The position numbers and the translations under genes were made by a program. Below the pieces are notes generated by a model. It had not been told where the DNA came from, made no database searches, and saw nothing but the letters and a program-made list of their open reading frames with translations. From DTSX01 sp964008355 (GTDB lineage: Bacteria; Pseudomonadota; Gammaproteobacteria; Steroidobacterales; UBA11654), in the NCBI GenBank assembly GCA_964008355.1, contig CAXGBD010000089.1, positions 1-5,036 of the forward strand: 5,036 nucleotides of DNA, read 5' to 3'. This document shows positions 1-5,036 of this stretch, in pieces. Within the stretch, counting starts at the first letter, position 1. Each line of letters begins with the position of its first letter.

Positions 1-395
1 CGCATGATATCAATTGAATGCAGTTGGCCAGAAACTATTTGCTTAATCGCTTGTGAAGAGTTTTTGATGCCTAAGTCATCAGCAAAAGCATTGCCGCTTC
101 CTCCTGGAATAACTCCCAATGGAAGATGTGATCCTTGTCCTGATTTCATCAACCCATTGACTACTTCATGAATAGTGCCATCTCCTCCAACAACAACTAA
201 ACCATCGTATTTTTCTAACTTTTCGTTGGTAATAAAATCTAAAAAATATCCAGGATATTCACTATAAAAAGTATCATGATCAATGCTGGCCACTTTAAAA
301 GATTGCCAAATGTTTGGTAGCCTTTTTACTGTTCTACCATGGCCAGCAAACCGGTTGACCAATATACATATTTTTTTATTCTGTGCTCTGTTCAT
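1..395 (-). CDS. Diacylglycerol/sphingosine-kinase-like lipid kinase, N-terminal part (runs off left edge)
   Basis: This is a partial gene: 131 codons read leftward from the ATG at 395 to the window edge without a stop, against roughly 300 residues for full family members. The product should be a cytoplasmic or membrane-peripheral kinase that transfers phosphate from a nucleotide to a lipid hydroxyl (diacylglycerol, sphingoid base or phosphatidylglycerol in characterised relatives). Seen in the translation: an N-terminal ILVNRFAGHGR segment (residues 11-21), which fits the first nucleotide-binding strand and loop; the hallmark VVVGGDGTIHEVVNGL (67-82); and PLGVIPGGSGNAFADDLGI (92-110). These are the conserved blocks of the DAGK catalytic domain. 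The start is fixed by an in-frame TAA two codons upstream of the ATG; the ribosome site is weak (GAAAGG about 17 bases upstream). It is divergent from the cytochrome gene. The lipid substrate cannot be told from this part, and the C-terminal domain is not visible. Confidence 0.88.
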   Translation of the reverse strand, partial: MNRAQNKKICILVNRFAGHGRTVKRLPNIWQSFKVASIDHDTFYSEYPGYFLDFITNEKLEKYDGLVVVGGDGTIHEVVNGLMKSGQGSHLPLGVIPGGSGNAFADDLGIKNSSQAIKQIVSGQLHSIDIM

Positions 396-423
396 TAGTT
401 ATAAAAAATATACCTTTCTCTTC

Positions 424-452
424 TTTATTACAAAGCAAATCCGATTTATACT
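424..452 (+). promoter_or_regulatory. Candidate sigma70-type promoter for the cytochrome c/OsmC pair
   Basis: TATACT at 447-452 differs from the -10 consensus at one position and sits 17 bases after TTTATT (424-429), a poor -35 match, in the AT-rich gap between two divergent genes. It would start transcription roughly 55 bases before the GTG at 515. Such matches are frequent in AT-rich DNA, so this is only a candidate. I saw no convincing matching promoter for the divergent lipid kinase gene. Confidence 0.3.
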
Positions 453-503
453 GCTTTCCAGCATTCGAGACATCATTGTCTTGATATTTCACAAACAGAA
501 AAT

Positions 504-509
504 AAGGAG
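504..509 (+). promoter_or_regulatory. Ribosome binding site that fixes the GTG start of the cytochrome c gene
   Basis: AAGGAG lies five bases before the GTG at 515. It is the strongest Shine-Dalgarno match in the window and supports the non-ATG start, which places a short polar segment directly before the hydrophobic N-terminal anchor. Confidence 0.75.
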
Positions 510-514
510 CTATC

Positions 515-1027
515 GTGAGTGATTCGGGATTAGGTTTCTCTTATAAAAAATTTATAGCTTTAATCATTGTTTTTGCTTGCTGTATATTGTTGTTTGAGTT
601 TGTAGGCAATTTCGGCGGTAATTTGATCAAAGCTCAAGTCAAAGACACCACGAGTAAATACAACAAAGACAGAACGCAAGAAGATAGAATTTCACCTGTC
701 TTCACGCTAGCAAAAAAACAACAACAAACATCTGAGATCACAACTGTGAAAACTGTCCCTACTTCATTAACGACTGCAATGAATGGTGAATCAGTCTATA
801 ACTCTGCTTGCCTTGCTTGTCATACAACCGGAGCGGGAGGCGCACCCCTTTTGGGCGATTCAACGGCTTGGGAAACCAGAATGGAACAAGGTATTGGGAC
901 TCTCACCAAGCGCGCCGTTGAAGGCTATGTAGGCAATAGTGGCATTATGCCCGCAAAAGGTGGTCGTCTTGATCTTACTGACCAAGAAGTAGAAAGTGCT
1001 GTTGTTTATATGCTTGAGCAATTTTAA
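515..1027 (+). CDS. Membrane-anchored class I cytochrome c, cytochrome c5 type
   Basis: This is a 170-residue electron-transfer protein expected to be tethered to the inner membrane with its haem domain in the periplasm. Residues 1-12 are polar with two lysines, 13-32 form one hydrophobic segment (FIALIIVF onward), and about 33-88 are a polar, low-complexity linker rich in Lys, Thr and Gln. The haem domain (about 89-170) has a single CLACH motif (Cys99, Cys102, His103) for covalent haem and the axial His. It continues with AGGAPLLGD, a WETRMEQG helix and IMPAKGG, where Met145 is the likely second ligand. The order of GAP, W and MP.KGG with a final acidic helix matches the c5 branch of short bacterial cytochromes. 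The extra cysteine pair known in Azotobacter c5 is absent. The start is GTG, backed by AAGGAG. The OsmC-family gene follows after five bases and is probably co-transcribed. Its redox partners cannot be read from the sequence; supply of electrons to a terminal oxidase is an inference. Confidence 0.92.
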   Translation: MSDSGLGFSYKKFIALIIVFACCILLFEFVGNFGGNLIKAQVKDTTSKYNKDRTQEDRISPVFTLAKKQQQTSEITTVKTVPTSLTTAMNGESVYNSACLACHTTGAGGAPLLGDSTAWETRMEQGIGTLTKRAVEGYVGNSGIMPAKGGRLDLTDQEVESAVVYMLEQF

Positions 1028-1032
1028 AGTTG

Positions 1033-1446
1033 ATGGTCACATCTGTAGTTTTTTATTCTGGCGATTTGAGAGCTGAGAGCGAGCACCTTCAATCTGGAAA
1101 TAAAATTATTACCGACGCCCCAATCGATAACGAAGGAAAGGGTGAGGGCTTTTCACCAACTGACTTGGTTGCCACTTCCCTTGCAAATTGTATGTTAACC
1201 ATAATGGGGATTGTTGCCCGTCGACACGAGGTTAATATTGATGGAACTCGTGCTGATGTAGAAAAAATAATGGGCACTGAACCAAGAAGAATTGCTGAAA
1301 TACAAATCGAATTCTTTTTCCCCAATAGTTATGATTCAAAAACAAAAATAATACTGGAGCAAGCGGCACTAAACTGCCCTGTTGCTAAAAGCCTTGCTGA
1401 ATCACTACATCAAAGTATTAGTTTTAACTACGATGGCAGCTCATAG
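1033..1446 (+). CDS. OsmC/Ohr-superfamily protein (thiol-dependent peroxidase-like)
   Basis: The protein has 137 residues from the ATG at 1033; a TTG directly before it (1030) would add one residue. The OsmC/Ohr superfamily reduces organic or hydrogen peroxides using two redox cysteines, and some members have no proven activity. Visible here: an N-terminal strand region VVFYSGDLRAE, then GFSPTDLVATSLANCMLTIM (residues 39-58), the typical helix carrying the peroxidatic cysteine (Cys53). VNIDGTRADVE and IAEIQIEFFFP follow as beta strands, and CPVAKSL carries the second cysteine (Cys115). Both catalytic cysteines are kept, so the protein is probably active. The length is typical for the family. 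The general OsmC group (as in E. coli YhfA) fits better than a clear Ohr, but I cannot settle the subfamily. The ribosome site is weak, and the five-base gap to the cytochrome stop suggests translation coupled to the upstream gene. It converges on ubiK. Confidence 0.88.
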   Translation: MVTSVVFYSGDLRAESEHLQSGNKIITDAPIDNEGKGEGFSPTDLVATSLANCMLTIMGIVARRHEVNIDGTRADVEKIMGTEPRRIAEIQIEFFFPNSYDSKTKIILEQAALNCPVAKSLAESLHQSISFNYDGSS

Positions 1447-1460
1447 AAAGATTTTTCTAT
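1443..1460. terminator. Weak candidate bidirectional terminator between convergent osmC-family gene and ubiK
   Basis: ATAGAAA (1443-1449), loop GATT, TTTCTAT (1454-1460) form a perfect seven-base-pair inverted repeat. It covers the TAG stop of the OsmC gene and touches the TAA stop of ubiK. A T-rich run follows on the plus strand (TATTTTAT). The stem has only one G-C pair, so it would be unstable by itself. It is listed because it is the only structure in the 13-base convergent gap. Confidence 0.3.
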
Positions 1461-1696
1461 TATTTTATCCCTACCTCTAATTCATTGATGCGCTGTTGGA
1501 GCTCTTGTATTGCTTTTTCCTGAATCGAACAAAATTCTTCTAATTCAGTTCGCTCTATCAAGTCCATCTTTTTTATCGCATCTTTGATCAGAAATCTAAT
1601 ATTCTTCTCAATATCTTCCTTAGCCTGCAGTGCAGAGTCGGGCAACAATGCAGATATTTTTTTCGTCCAATCTTCAAAATTATTATTTTCCATCAT
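1460..1696 (-). CDS. ubiK: Ubiquinone biosynthesis accessory factor UbiK (YqiC/BMFP family)
   Basis: This is a small all-helical protein of 78 residues (77 if the second ATG is used). In Enterobacteria UbiK binds UbiJ and assists the aerobic ubiquinone biosynthesis enzymes; the family also has membrane-fusogenic activity in vitro. The N-terminal FEDWTKKISALLPDSA (residues 7-22), then KEDIEKNIRFLIKDAIKKMDLIERTELEEF (26-55 in short blocks), reproduces the family pattern of an amphipathic helix, a conserved K.D.EKN.R turn, and a second helix with LI.R.E.E. Residues 57-76 form a C-terminal coiled coil with Leu/Ile heptads. It is shorter than the E. coli protein (about 96 residues) because the charged tail after the coiled coil is missing. 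The start has two adjacent ATGs; AAGGA (1701-1705, minus strand) lies four bases from the first and seven from the second, so the second (1693) may be preferred. The gene stands alone and is divergent from hemX. Confidence 0.87.
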   Translation of the reverse strand: MMENNNFEDWTKKISALLPDSALQAKEDIEKNIRFLIKDAIKKMDLIERTELEEFCSIQEKAIQELQQRINELEVGIK

Positions 1697-1773
1697 CGAT
1701 TCCTTGTAAAAACTTAAGTATTATCATTAATCATAAGCAGAACAACTGAATTAACTAGTATAGCTTTAAAAAA
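1697..1773. promoter_or_regulatory. Divergent intergenic region that must hold the ubiK and hemX promoters
   Basis: This 77-base, strongly AT-rich gap separates two divergent starts. Only the ubiK ribosome site (AAGGA, minus strand, 1701-1705) is clear. TAGTAT (1756-1761) on the plus strand, TATACT on the minus strand over the same bases, and GATAAT on the minus strand are possible -10 elements, but none has a good -35 at the right distance. There is no evident Shine-Dalgarno sequence before hemX. The promoter assignment rests on gene layout, not on motifs. Confidence 0.35.
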
Positions 1774-2871
1774 ATGACTACTAATCAATCATCCCAAAAA
1801 GGCGATCTTCCGACTAAGGCGCCAGAAAAAAAAACAGGAGTTGTATCTAAATTTGCATGGTTTGTAATACTGGTATTATTAATCTCTGGAATCGGGACTT
1901 CGTTCTGGTATGGACAACGGTTAATACTCTCGTTTGATGAATCTTTAAATCAAACAACTAAACAGTTTGAAGCAACTGCTAGTGCGCTCTCTGAAAATAA
2001 TCAAGTGCTGGATTCTATTATGACTGATCAAGAAAATATGGCAGGCTTTTTTAAAGCACAAGCTACTATTCTAGAGCAATTACAGAACAAAAGTATGACA
2101 CAGCAAGAGCTATTAACTGATCTACAAAATCAAGTGGCTTTGATACCTTCAGTGCCTGCCGATGATCGAAACAATTGGTTGATCAGCCAAGCTAAATATT
2201 TTTTAACTATGGCACAAGCAGAACTCTTATTATTTGGGAACCAAGCATCAGCACAGTCTGCCTTACGCTCTGCACTACAATCTATTCAGCTTTTACCTGA
2301 CCGTTATTTAGCAATCAATCAGGCAATAAAATTAGCTTTATCAAAACTTGATCCTGAAGGGTCAACAATAAAGAAAAATCAAATTATAGGAAGATTGCAA
2401 AATATTGATAGATCCTTTGTTTTGCTTTTAAGCAATAAAATTAATATGAATCAAATAGAAGAACAGTCAACCACTAAAAAAACATTTGATCTAATGTTGA
2501 GGGCAGCTGGTACAAAAATAACTAAAGCTATCGAAGAACTGATCATTGTAAGAACAGATGGTGATACCAGAAGCTTAAAACTCAGCAAAACCCAAGAACA
2601 AATAATGAAATCAATGGTTAGCCTTAATCTCAACATGGCAAGGATTGCAATTTTGCAGAGTAATGATGATCAATTTCAATCCTCACTGGACGGTTGTGAA
2701 GAGTTGATTAAGCAAACACTCGGTATAAACGCAGCGGGCATCACTGAACAACCACCTGGTGTCATCGAACTGCTCAATGAGCTTAAACAATTAAAAGATT
2801 TTAGATTAAAGCCAAGTATTTCAGAAATTCAAGATGCAATAACTTTGTTAGAAGCGGTAGACTCATTATGA
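1774..2871 (+). CDS. hemX: HemX-family inner-membrane protein (often mislabelled uroporphyrinogen-III methyltransferase)
   Basis: This 365-residue protein has a short polar, Lys-rich cytoplasmic N-terminus (1-25), one membrane span (about 26-47, WFVILVLLISGIG) and a long periplasmic part. That part begins with a Gln/Leu-rich coiled coil (about 52-122), followed by the conserved helical core starting at NNWLISQAKYFLTMAQAELL (residues 133-152). The W..(S/A)QA.Y.L..A..EL pattern and the following ASAQSALRSALQSIQLL are the features that identify HemX. No S-adenosylmethionine methyltransferase fold is present, so the enzyme name often attached to this family does not apply. The true molecular role is not settled; gene order with hem genes suggests a part in tetrapyrrole metabolism or its membrane organisation. 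An in-frame TAG at 1756-1758 leaves the ATG at 1774 as the first possible ATG; no ribosome site is visible. It overlaps hemY by four bases (ATGA), implying translational coupling. hemC and hemD, the common upstream partners, are not adjacent here. Confidence 0.85.
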   Translation: MTTNQSSQKGDLPTKAPEKKTGVVSKFAWFVILVLLISGIGTSFWYGQRLILSFDESLNQTTKQFEATASALSENNQVLDSIMTDQENMAGFFKAQATILEQLQNKSMTQQELLTDLQNQVALIPSVPADDRNNWLISQAKYFLTMAQAELLLFGNQASAQSALRSALQSIQLLPDRYLAINQAIKLALSKLDPEGSTIKKNQIIGRLQNIDRSFVLLLSNKINMNQIEEQSTTKKTFDLMLRAAGTKITKAIEELIIVRTDGDTRSLKLSKTQEQIMKSMVSLNLNMARIAILQSNDDQFQSSLDGCEELIKQTLGINAAGITEQPPGVIELLNELKQLKDFRLKPSISEIQDAITLLEAVDSL

Positions 2872-4028
2872 AATTTGCTCTGTGGGGATTCCTGTTACTG
2901 GTTCTGATCGGCCTGGGAGTCCATTTTTTATTAGAAGATAATGGCTATGTTCTGATTGAATTTCTCAGTTATTCCTTTGAAACATCGCTGCCAATTTTTA
3001 TCATAGTATTAATAGTTCTCTATCTCTTAGTTAGGCTTCTTGGTTTGATTTGGCATTCACCTAAGATTCTCAAACAAAAAATGGCTGCAAAAAAATTTGA
3101 AAAATCAAACAAATTACTGCATGAGGGGTTAAATTTAGTTGGGAAAGGTAACTTTACCAAGGCTGAAAAAAAACTCAAAGCATCGATAGACGATATTCAT
3201 GCCTCTTTGCTGGCTTTCTTGATGGTATCCGATATATCTCAGAAAAATGGGGGCGAACAAAGCAGAGATGCATGGTTGGAAAAAGCCCTTGCAAAATACC
3301 CCGAATCAGAAATATATATACTATTGCATGCATCTCAACAAAGGATAAAAGAGCAGGATTACACTGCTGCACAGGATTACATTAATACCATACTGGATAA
3401 AGATCCCAATAATCCAATAGCGCTGAAACTTCTATCTCAATGCCTTTACAAAACTCAGCAGTGGAGACTTCTTACACAAAAAGCAAAGTCTATTATCGAG
3501 CAAGTAAAACCTAATCAAATGACTGATTTATATATTGCTAAAGCGTTTACAGAAAGCGCTAAAGAACTCGTGAAAGATCAGCAACAAATGGAAACCTTAT
3601 GGCACAAAGTGCCCTACTCCTTGACAAATAACGTTTTGATTTTGACTACAAAAATTGAATCAATGATGCTTAATGGCCAGGTAAATGCTGCAGAAAAAGA
3701 ACTAAGAAAGCATATTCCAAAAACATGGGATAAAAAATTAATCGCCCTTTTTGCCAAGCTTGAAAGTCCAGATCTTTCAAAACTGAGTAAACAAATGGAT
3801 CGTTGGCTTGTGGATAGACCTCGCGATGCAAACCTATGGCAAGCTGCAAGTCATTTAGCAAAGCGCGATGAGCTTTGGAAACAAGCAAAACAATTTATTG
3901 AAAGATCGATTGAAATTAATGAAAATCCATTTGCTTATAATCAACTAGGTTTTATTTTGCTTGAATTAGGACAACAAGACGCTGCGATCAAAGCATTTGA
4001 GCAAGCCATGAATCTAAATAACGACTGA
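2868..4028 (+). CDS. hemY: HemY, inner-membrane TPR protein associated with haem biosynthesis
   Basis: The protein has 386 residues. Two membrane spans open it (about 3-22, FALWGFLLLVLIGLGVHFLL, and 41-63, LPIFIIVLIVLYLLVRLLGL), separated by a short segment with GYVLIEFLSYSFETSL. That segment is diagnostic of the HemY N-terminal domain. A Lys-rich helix follows, then tetratricopeptide-like helical repeats: about 84-110 (LHEGLNLVGKGNFTKAEKKL), 155-185 (DYTAAQDYINTILDKDPNNP) and a clear final repeat at 353-384 (AYNQLGFILLELGQQDAAIK). This is not the protoporphyrinogen oxidase of Bacillus that shares the name. In E. coli the protein is linked to late haem or protohaem metabolism, but its biochemical role is uncertain; TPRs suggest a scaffold for protein partners. 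The start overlaps the hemX stop, with only weak purine enrichment upstream. The length is close to the family norm and I see no disruption. Confidence 0.9.
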   Translation: MKFALWGFLLLVLIGLGVHFLLEDNGYVLIEFLSYSFETSLPIFIIVLIVLYLLVRLLGLIWHSPKILKQKMAAKKFEKSNKLLHEGLNLVGKGNFTKAEKKLKASIDDIHASLLAFLMVSDISQKNGGEQSRDAWLEKALAKYPESEIYILLHASQQRIKEQDYTAAQDYINTILDKDPNNPIALKLLSQCLYKTQQWRLLTQKAKSIIEQVKPNQMTDLYIAKAFTESAKELVKDQQQMETLWHKVPYSLTNNVLILTTKIESMMLNGQVNAAEKELRKHIPKTWDKKLIALFAKLESPDLSKLSKQMDRWLVDRPRDANLWQAASHLAKRDELWKQAKQFIERSIEINENPFAYNQLGFILLELGQQDAAIKAFEQAMNLNND

Positions 4029-4097
4029 CACATCGATTCGATAACCGTTTAATTGACTTAAAAGATCGAAAAAGAAATTGATACTCAAGCCCACCTC

Positions 4098-4997
4098 ATG
4101 AATAAGAATGCTGAACAGTTGAAAAAGAATTTTCTTCACCACTTAGAGACAGAAAAAAGATTCTCTGTTAACACAATAACAAGCTATCAAAGAGACTTGG
4201 CCAGCCTTGAAAGTTATTGCTTTGATAACCAGATTAACAGTTGGCAAGAATTAAAGCCTCATCACTTGAGAGCTTTTTCCTCGAAAATTTTTAACCGTGG
4301 ATTAGGGCCCAGAAGTATTCAGAGGCGCCTGTCAGGTATTCGTAGTTTTATGAACTATCTATTGAGAGAAAATTTGATAAAATCCAACCCTGCTAACGGC
4401 ATTAGAACGCCGAAAGCACCCAAACGTTTGCCCGATGTGCTGGATGTTGATCAGGTTAATCAGTTATTAAACATTAAAGCAACCAATCCAATTAGTCTCA
4501 GGGATAAAGCTATTTTGGAATTGTTGTATTCTTCAGGATTAAGGCTTTCTGAGTTGGTTTCTTTAAATCCAATCGATTTAAACTTGAAAGACAAAAGTAT
4601 GACTGTTCAAGGTAAAGGTGAGAAAACCAGGTTGCTACCGATAGGTCAGAAAGCAATAGAAGCCGTTAATCAGTGGTTAGAGGTTAGAGTGCAACTTGCT
4701 CATATGGATGAAGAAGCATTATTTGTAAGCTCAAAAGGGAGGCGGTTAAGTCAACGTGCAGTCCAATCAAGAATTGATCACTGGGCTAAGCAAACTGGTA
4801 TGCAACAAAATATTTATCCACATTTATTAAGGCACAGTTTTGCCACACATCTCTTGGAAGCCAGTGGCGATTTAAGAGCAATACAAGAACTACTGGGACA
4901 TAAAGATATCAGCACCACTCAAATTTACACCCACTTGGATTTTAAACACCTAGCGGAAACATACGACAAAACCCATCCCCGTTCTGGAAAAAAATGA
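4098..4997 (+). CDS. xerC: Tyrosine recombinase XerC (chromosome dimer resolution)
   Basis: This complete recombinase of 299 residues is nearly the same length as E. coli XerC (298). With XerD it acts on dif in the terminus region, resolving chromosome dimers under FtsK control. The N-terminal SAM-like DNA-binding domain spans about 5-92 (RFSVNTITSYQRDL, then RSIQRRLSGIRSFMNYLL). The catalytic domain carries all six active-site residues: Arg149 in SSGLRLSEL, Lys173 in QGKGEK, His242 and Arg245 in PHLLRHSFATHLL, His268 in LLGHKDISTT, and the nucleophile Tyr277 in QIYTHL. The C-terminus DFKHLAETYDKTHPR is the XerC form and unlike that of XerD, and no element-borne features surround it, so a phage or integron integrase is unlikely. 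The 69 bases between hemY and this gene show no clear terminator and no well-spaced promoter, so read-through from hemXY is possible. The ribosome site is weak. The stop overlaps the next start. Confidence 0.95.
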   Translation: MNKNAEQLKKNFLHHLETEKRFSVNTITSYQRDLASLESYCFDNQINSWQELKPHHLRAFSSKIFNRGLGPRSIQRRLSGIRSFMNYLLRENLIKSNPANGIRTPKAPKRLPDVLDVDQVNQLLNIKATNPISLRDKAILELLYSSGLRLSELVSLNPIDLNLKDKSMTVQGKGEKTRLLPIGQKAIEAVNQWLEVRVQLAHMDEEALFVSSKGRRLSQRAVQSRIDHWAKQTGMQQNIYPHLLRHSFATHLLEASGDLRAIQELLGHKDISTTQIYTHLDFKHLAETYDKTHPRSGKK

Positions 4998-5036
4998 AGC
5001 AAGATCTTAATAAAAATTTTGATTTCGGATATGAGC
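4994..5036 (+). CDS. Start of an unidentified gene, cut by right edge (possible UbiE N-terminus)
   Basis: An ATG at 4994 overlaps the xerC stop (ATGA) and opens a frame that stays open for 14 codons to the edge, reading MKQDLNKNFDFGYE. The overlap is the layout of translationally coupled genes, so a real gene is likely. The FDFGYE segment, preceded by polar residues, recalls the N-terminal THFGF/FGY element of UbiE, the methyltransferase of ubiquinone and menaquinone synthesis, but fourteen residues cannot establish this. HslV, sometimes found after xerC, does not fit these residues. Confidence 0.5.
   Translation, partial: MKQDLNKNFDFGYE

Noticed and set aside
481..494. FNR/Anr-like box TTGAT-ATTT-CACAA upstream of the cytochrome c gene
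   Set aside because: It matches the symmetric consensus at 8 of 10 positions only, lies just 20 bases from the start codon and downstream of the candidate promoter, and is expected by chance in AT-rich DNA.
283..522. Plus-strand open frame of 79 codons rich in Phe and Ile
   Set aside because: It lies antisense to the 5' part of the lipid kinase and across the AT-rich gap, has no ribosome site or recognisable domain, and its composition is that of translated AT-rich noncoding DNA.
551..610. Lipoprotein signal in the cytochrome c N-terminus (VFAC at residues 19-22)
   Set aside because: The -2 residue is Phe and the hydrophobic stretch continues past the cysteines, so an uncleaved membrane anchor fits better than a lipobox.
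4032..4042. Palindrome ATCGA-T-TCGAT after hemY as a terminator or operator
   Set aside because: The one-base loop prevents a stable hairpin, no T-run follows, and such short palindromes are common.
4053..4085. Promoter for xerC made of TTGACT and GATACT
   Set aside because: Both hexamers are fair matches but are 21 bases apart, outside the usual 16-18, and the 17-base position holds AATTGA, a poor -10.
4098..4997. XerC-like protein as the integrase of a mobile element
   Set aside because: Length, all catalytic residues and the C-terminus match housekeeping XerC, and there is no tRNA, repeat or element gene nearby.

Overview
The window looks like an ordinary chromosomal housekeeping segment from an AT-rich gammaproteobacterium (GC content roughly in the high thirties by eye). 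The evidence is the combination of gene families: a cytochrome c5-type protein, a UbiK/YqiC-type ubiquinone accessory factor, a hemX-hemY pair, and XerC with a typical XerC C-terminus. I cannot assign a genus. I see no IS element, phage gene, CRISPR array, tRNA or rRNA.

Layout from left to right. Positions 1-395 (minus strand) hold the N-terminal part of a diacylglycerol/sphingosine-kinase-like lipid kinase that runs off the left edge. A 119-base intergenic region separates it from a divergent plus-strand pair: a membrane-anchored class I cytochrome c of the c5 type (515-1027) and, five bases after its stop, an OsmC-family thiol peroxidase-like protein (1033-1446). The OsmC gene converges tail to tail on a small minus-strand ubiK gene (1460-1696), with a small AT-rich inverted repeat spanning both stop codons. 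From the 77-base gap upstream of ubiK, hemX (1774-2871) and hemY (2868-4028) are transcribed divergently on the plus strand and overlap by ATGA. After a 69-base gap comes a complete xerC (4098-4997), whose stop overlaps the start of a further gene that is cut off by the right edge after 14 codons.

Functionally, several genes touch respiration and its cofactors: a haem-binding electron carrier, a ubiquinone-biosynthesis accessory protein, and two inner-membrane proteins linked by family and gene order to haem/tetrapyrrole metabolism. XerC acts separately, in chromosome dimer resolution. The points most worth checking are small: hemXY lies here without hemC/hemD immediately upstream, the lipid kinase has a GGSGN motif in place of the more usual bacterial GT(A/G)N, and the truncated last gene begins with a short FDFGYE segment reminiscent of UbiE N-termini. 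I found no convincing sign of a new biological system.
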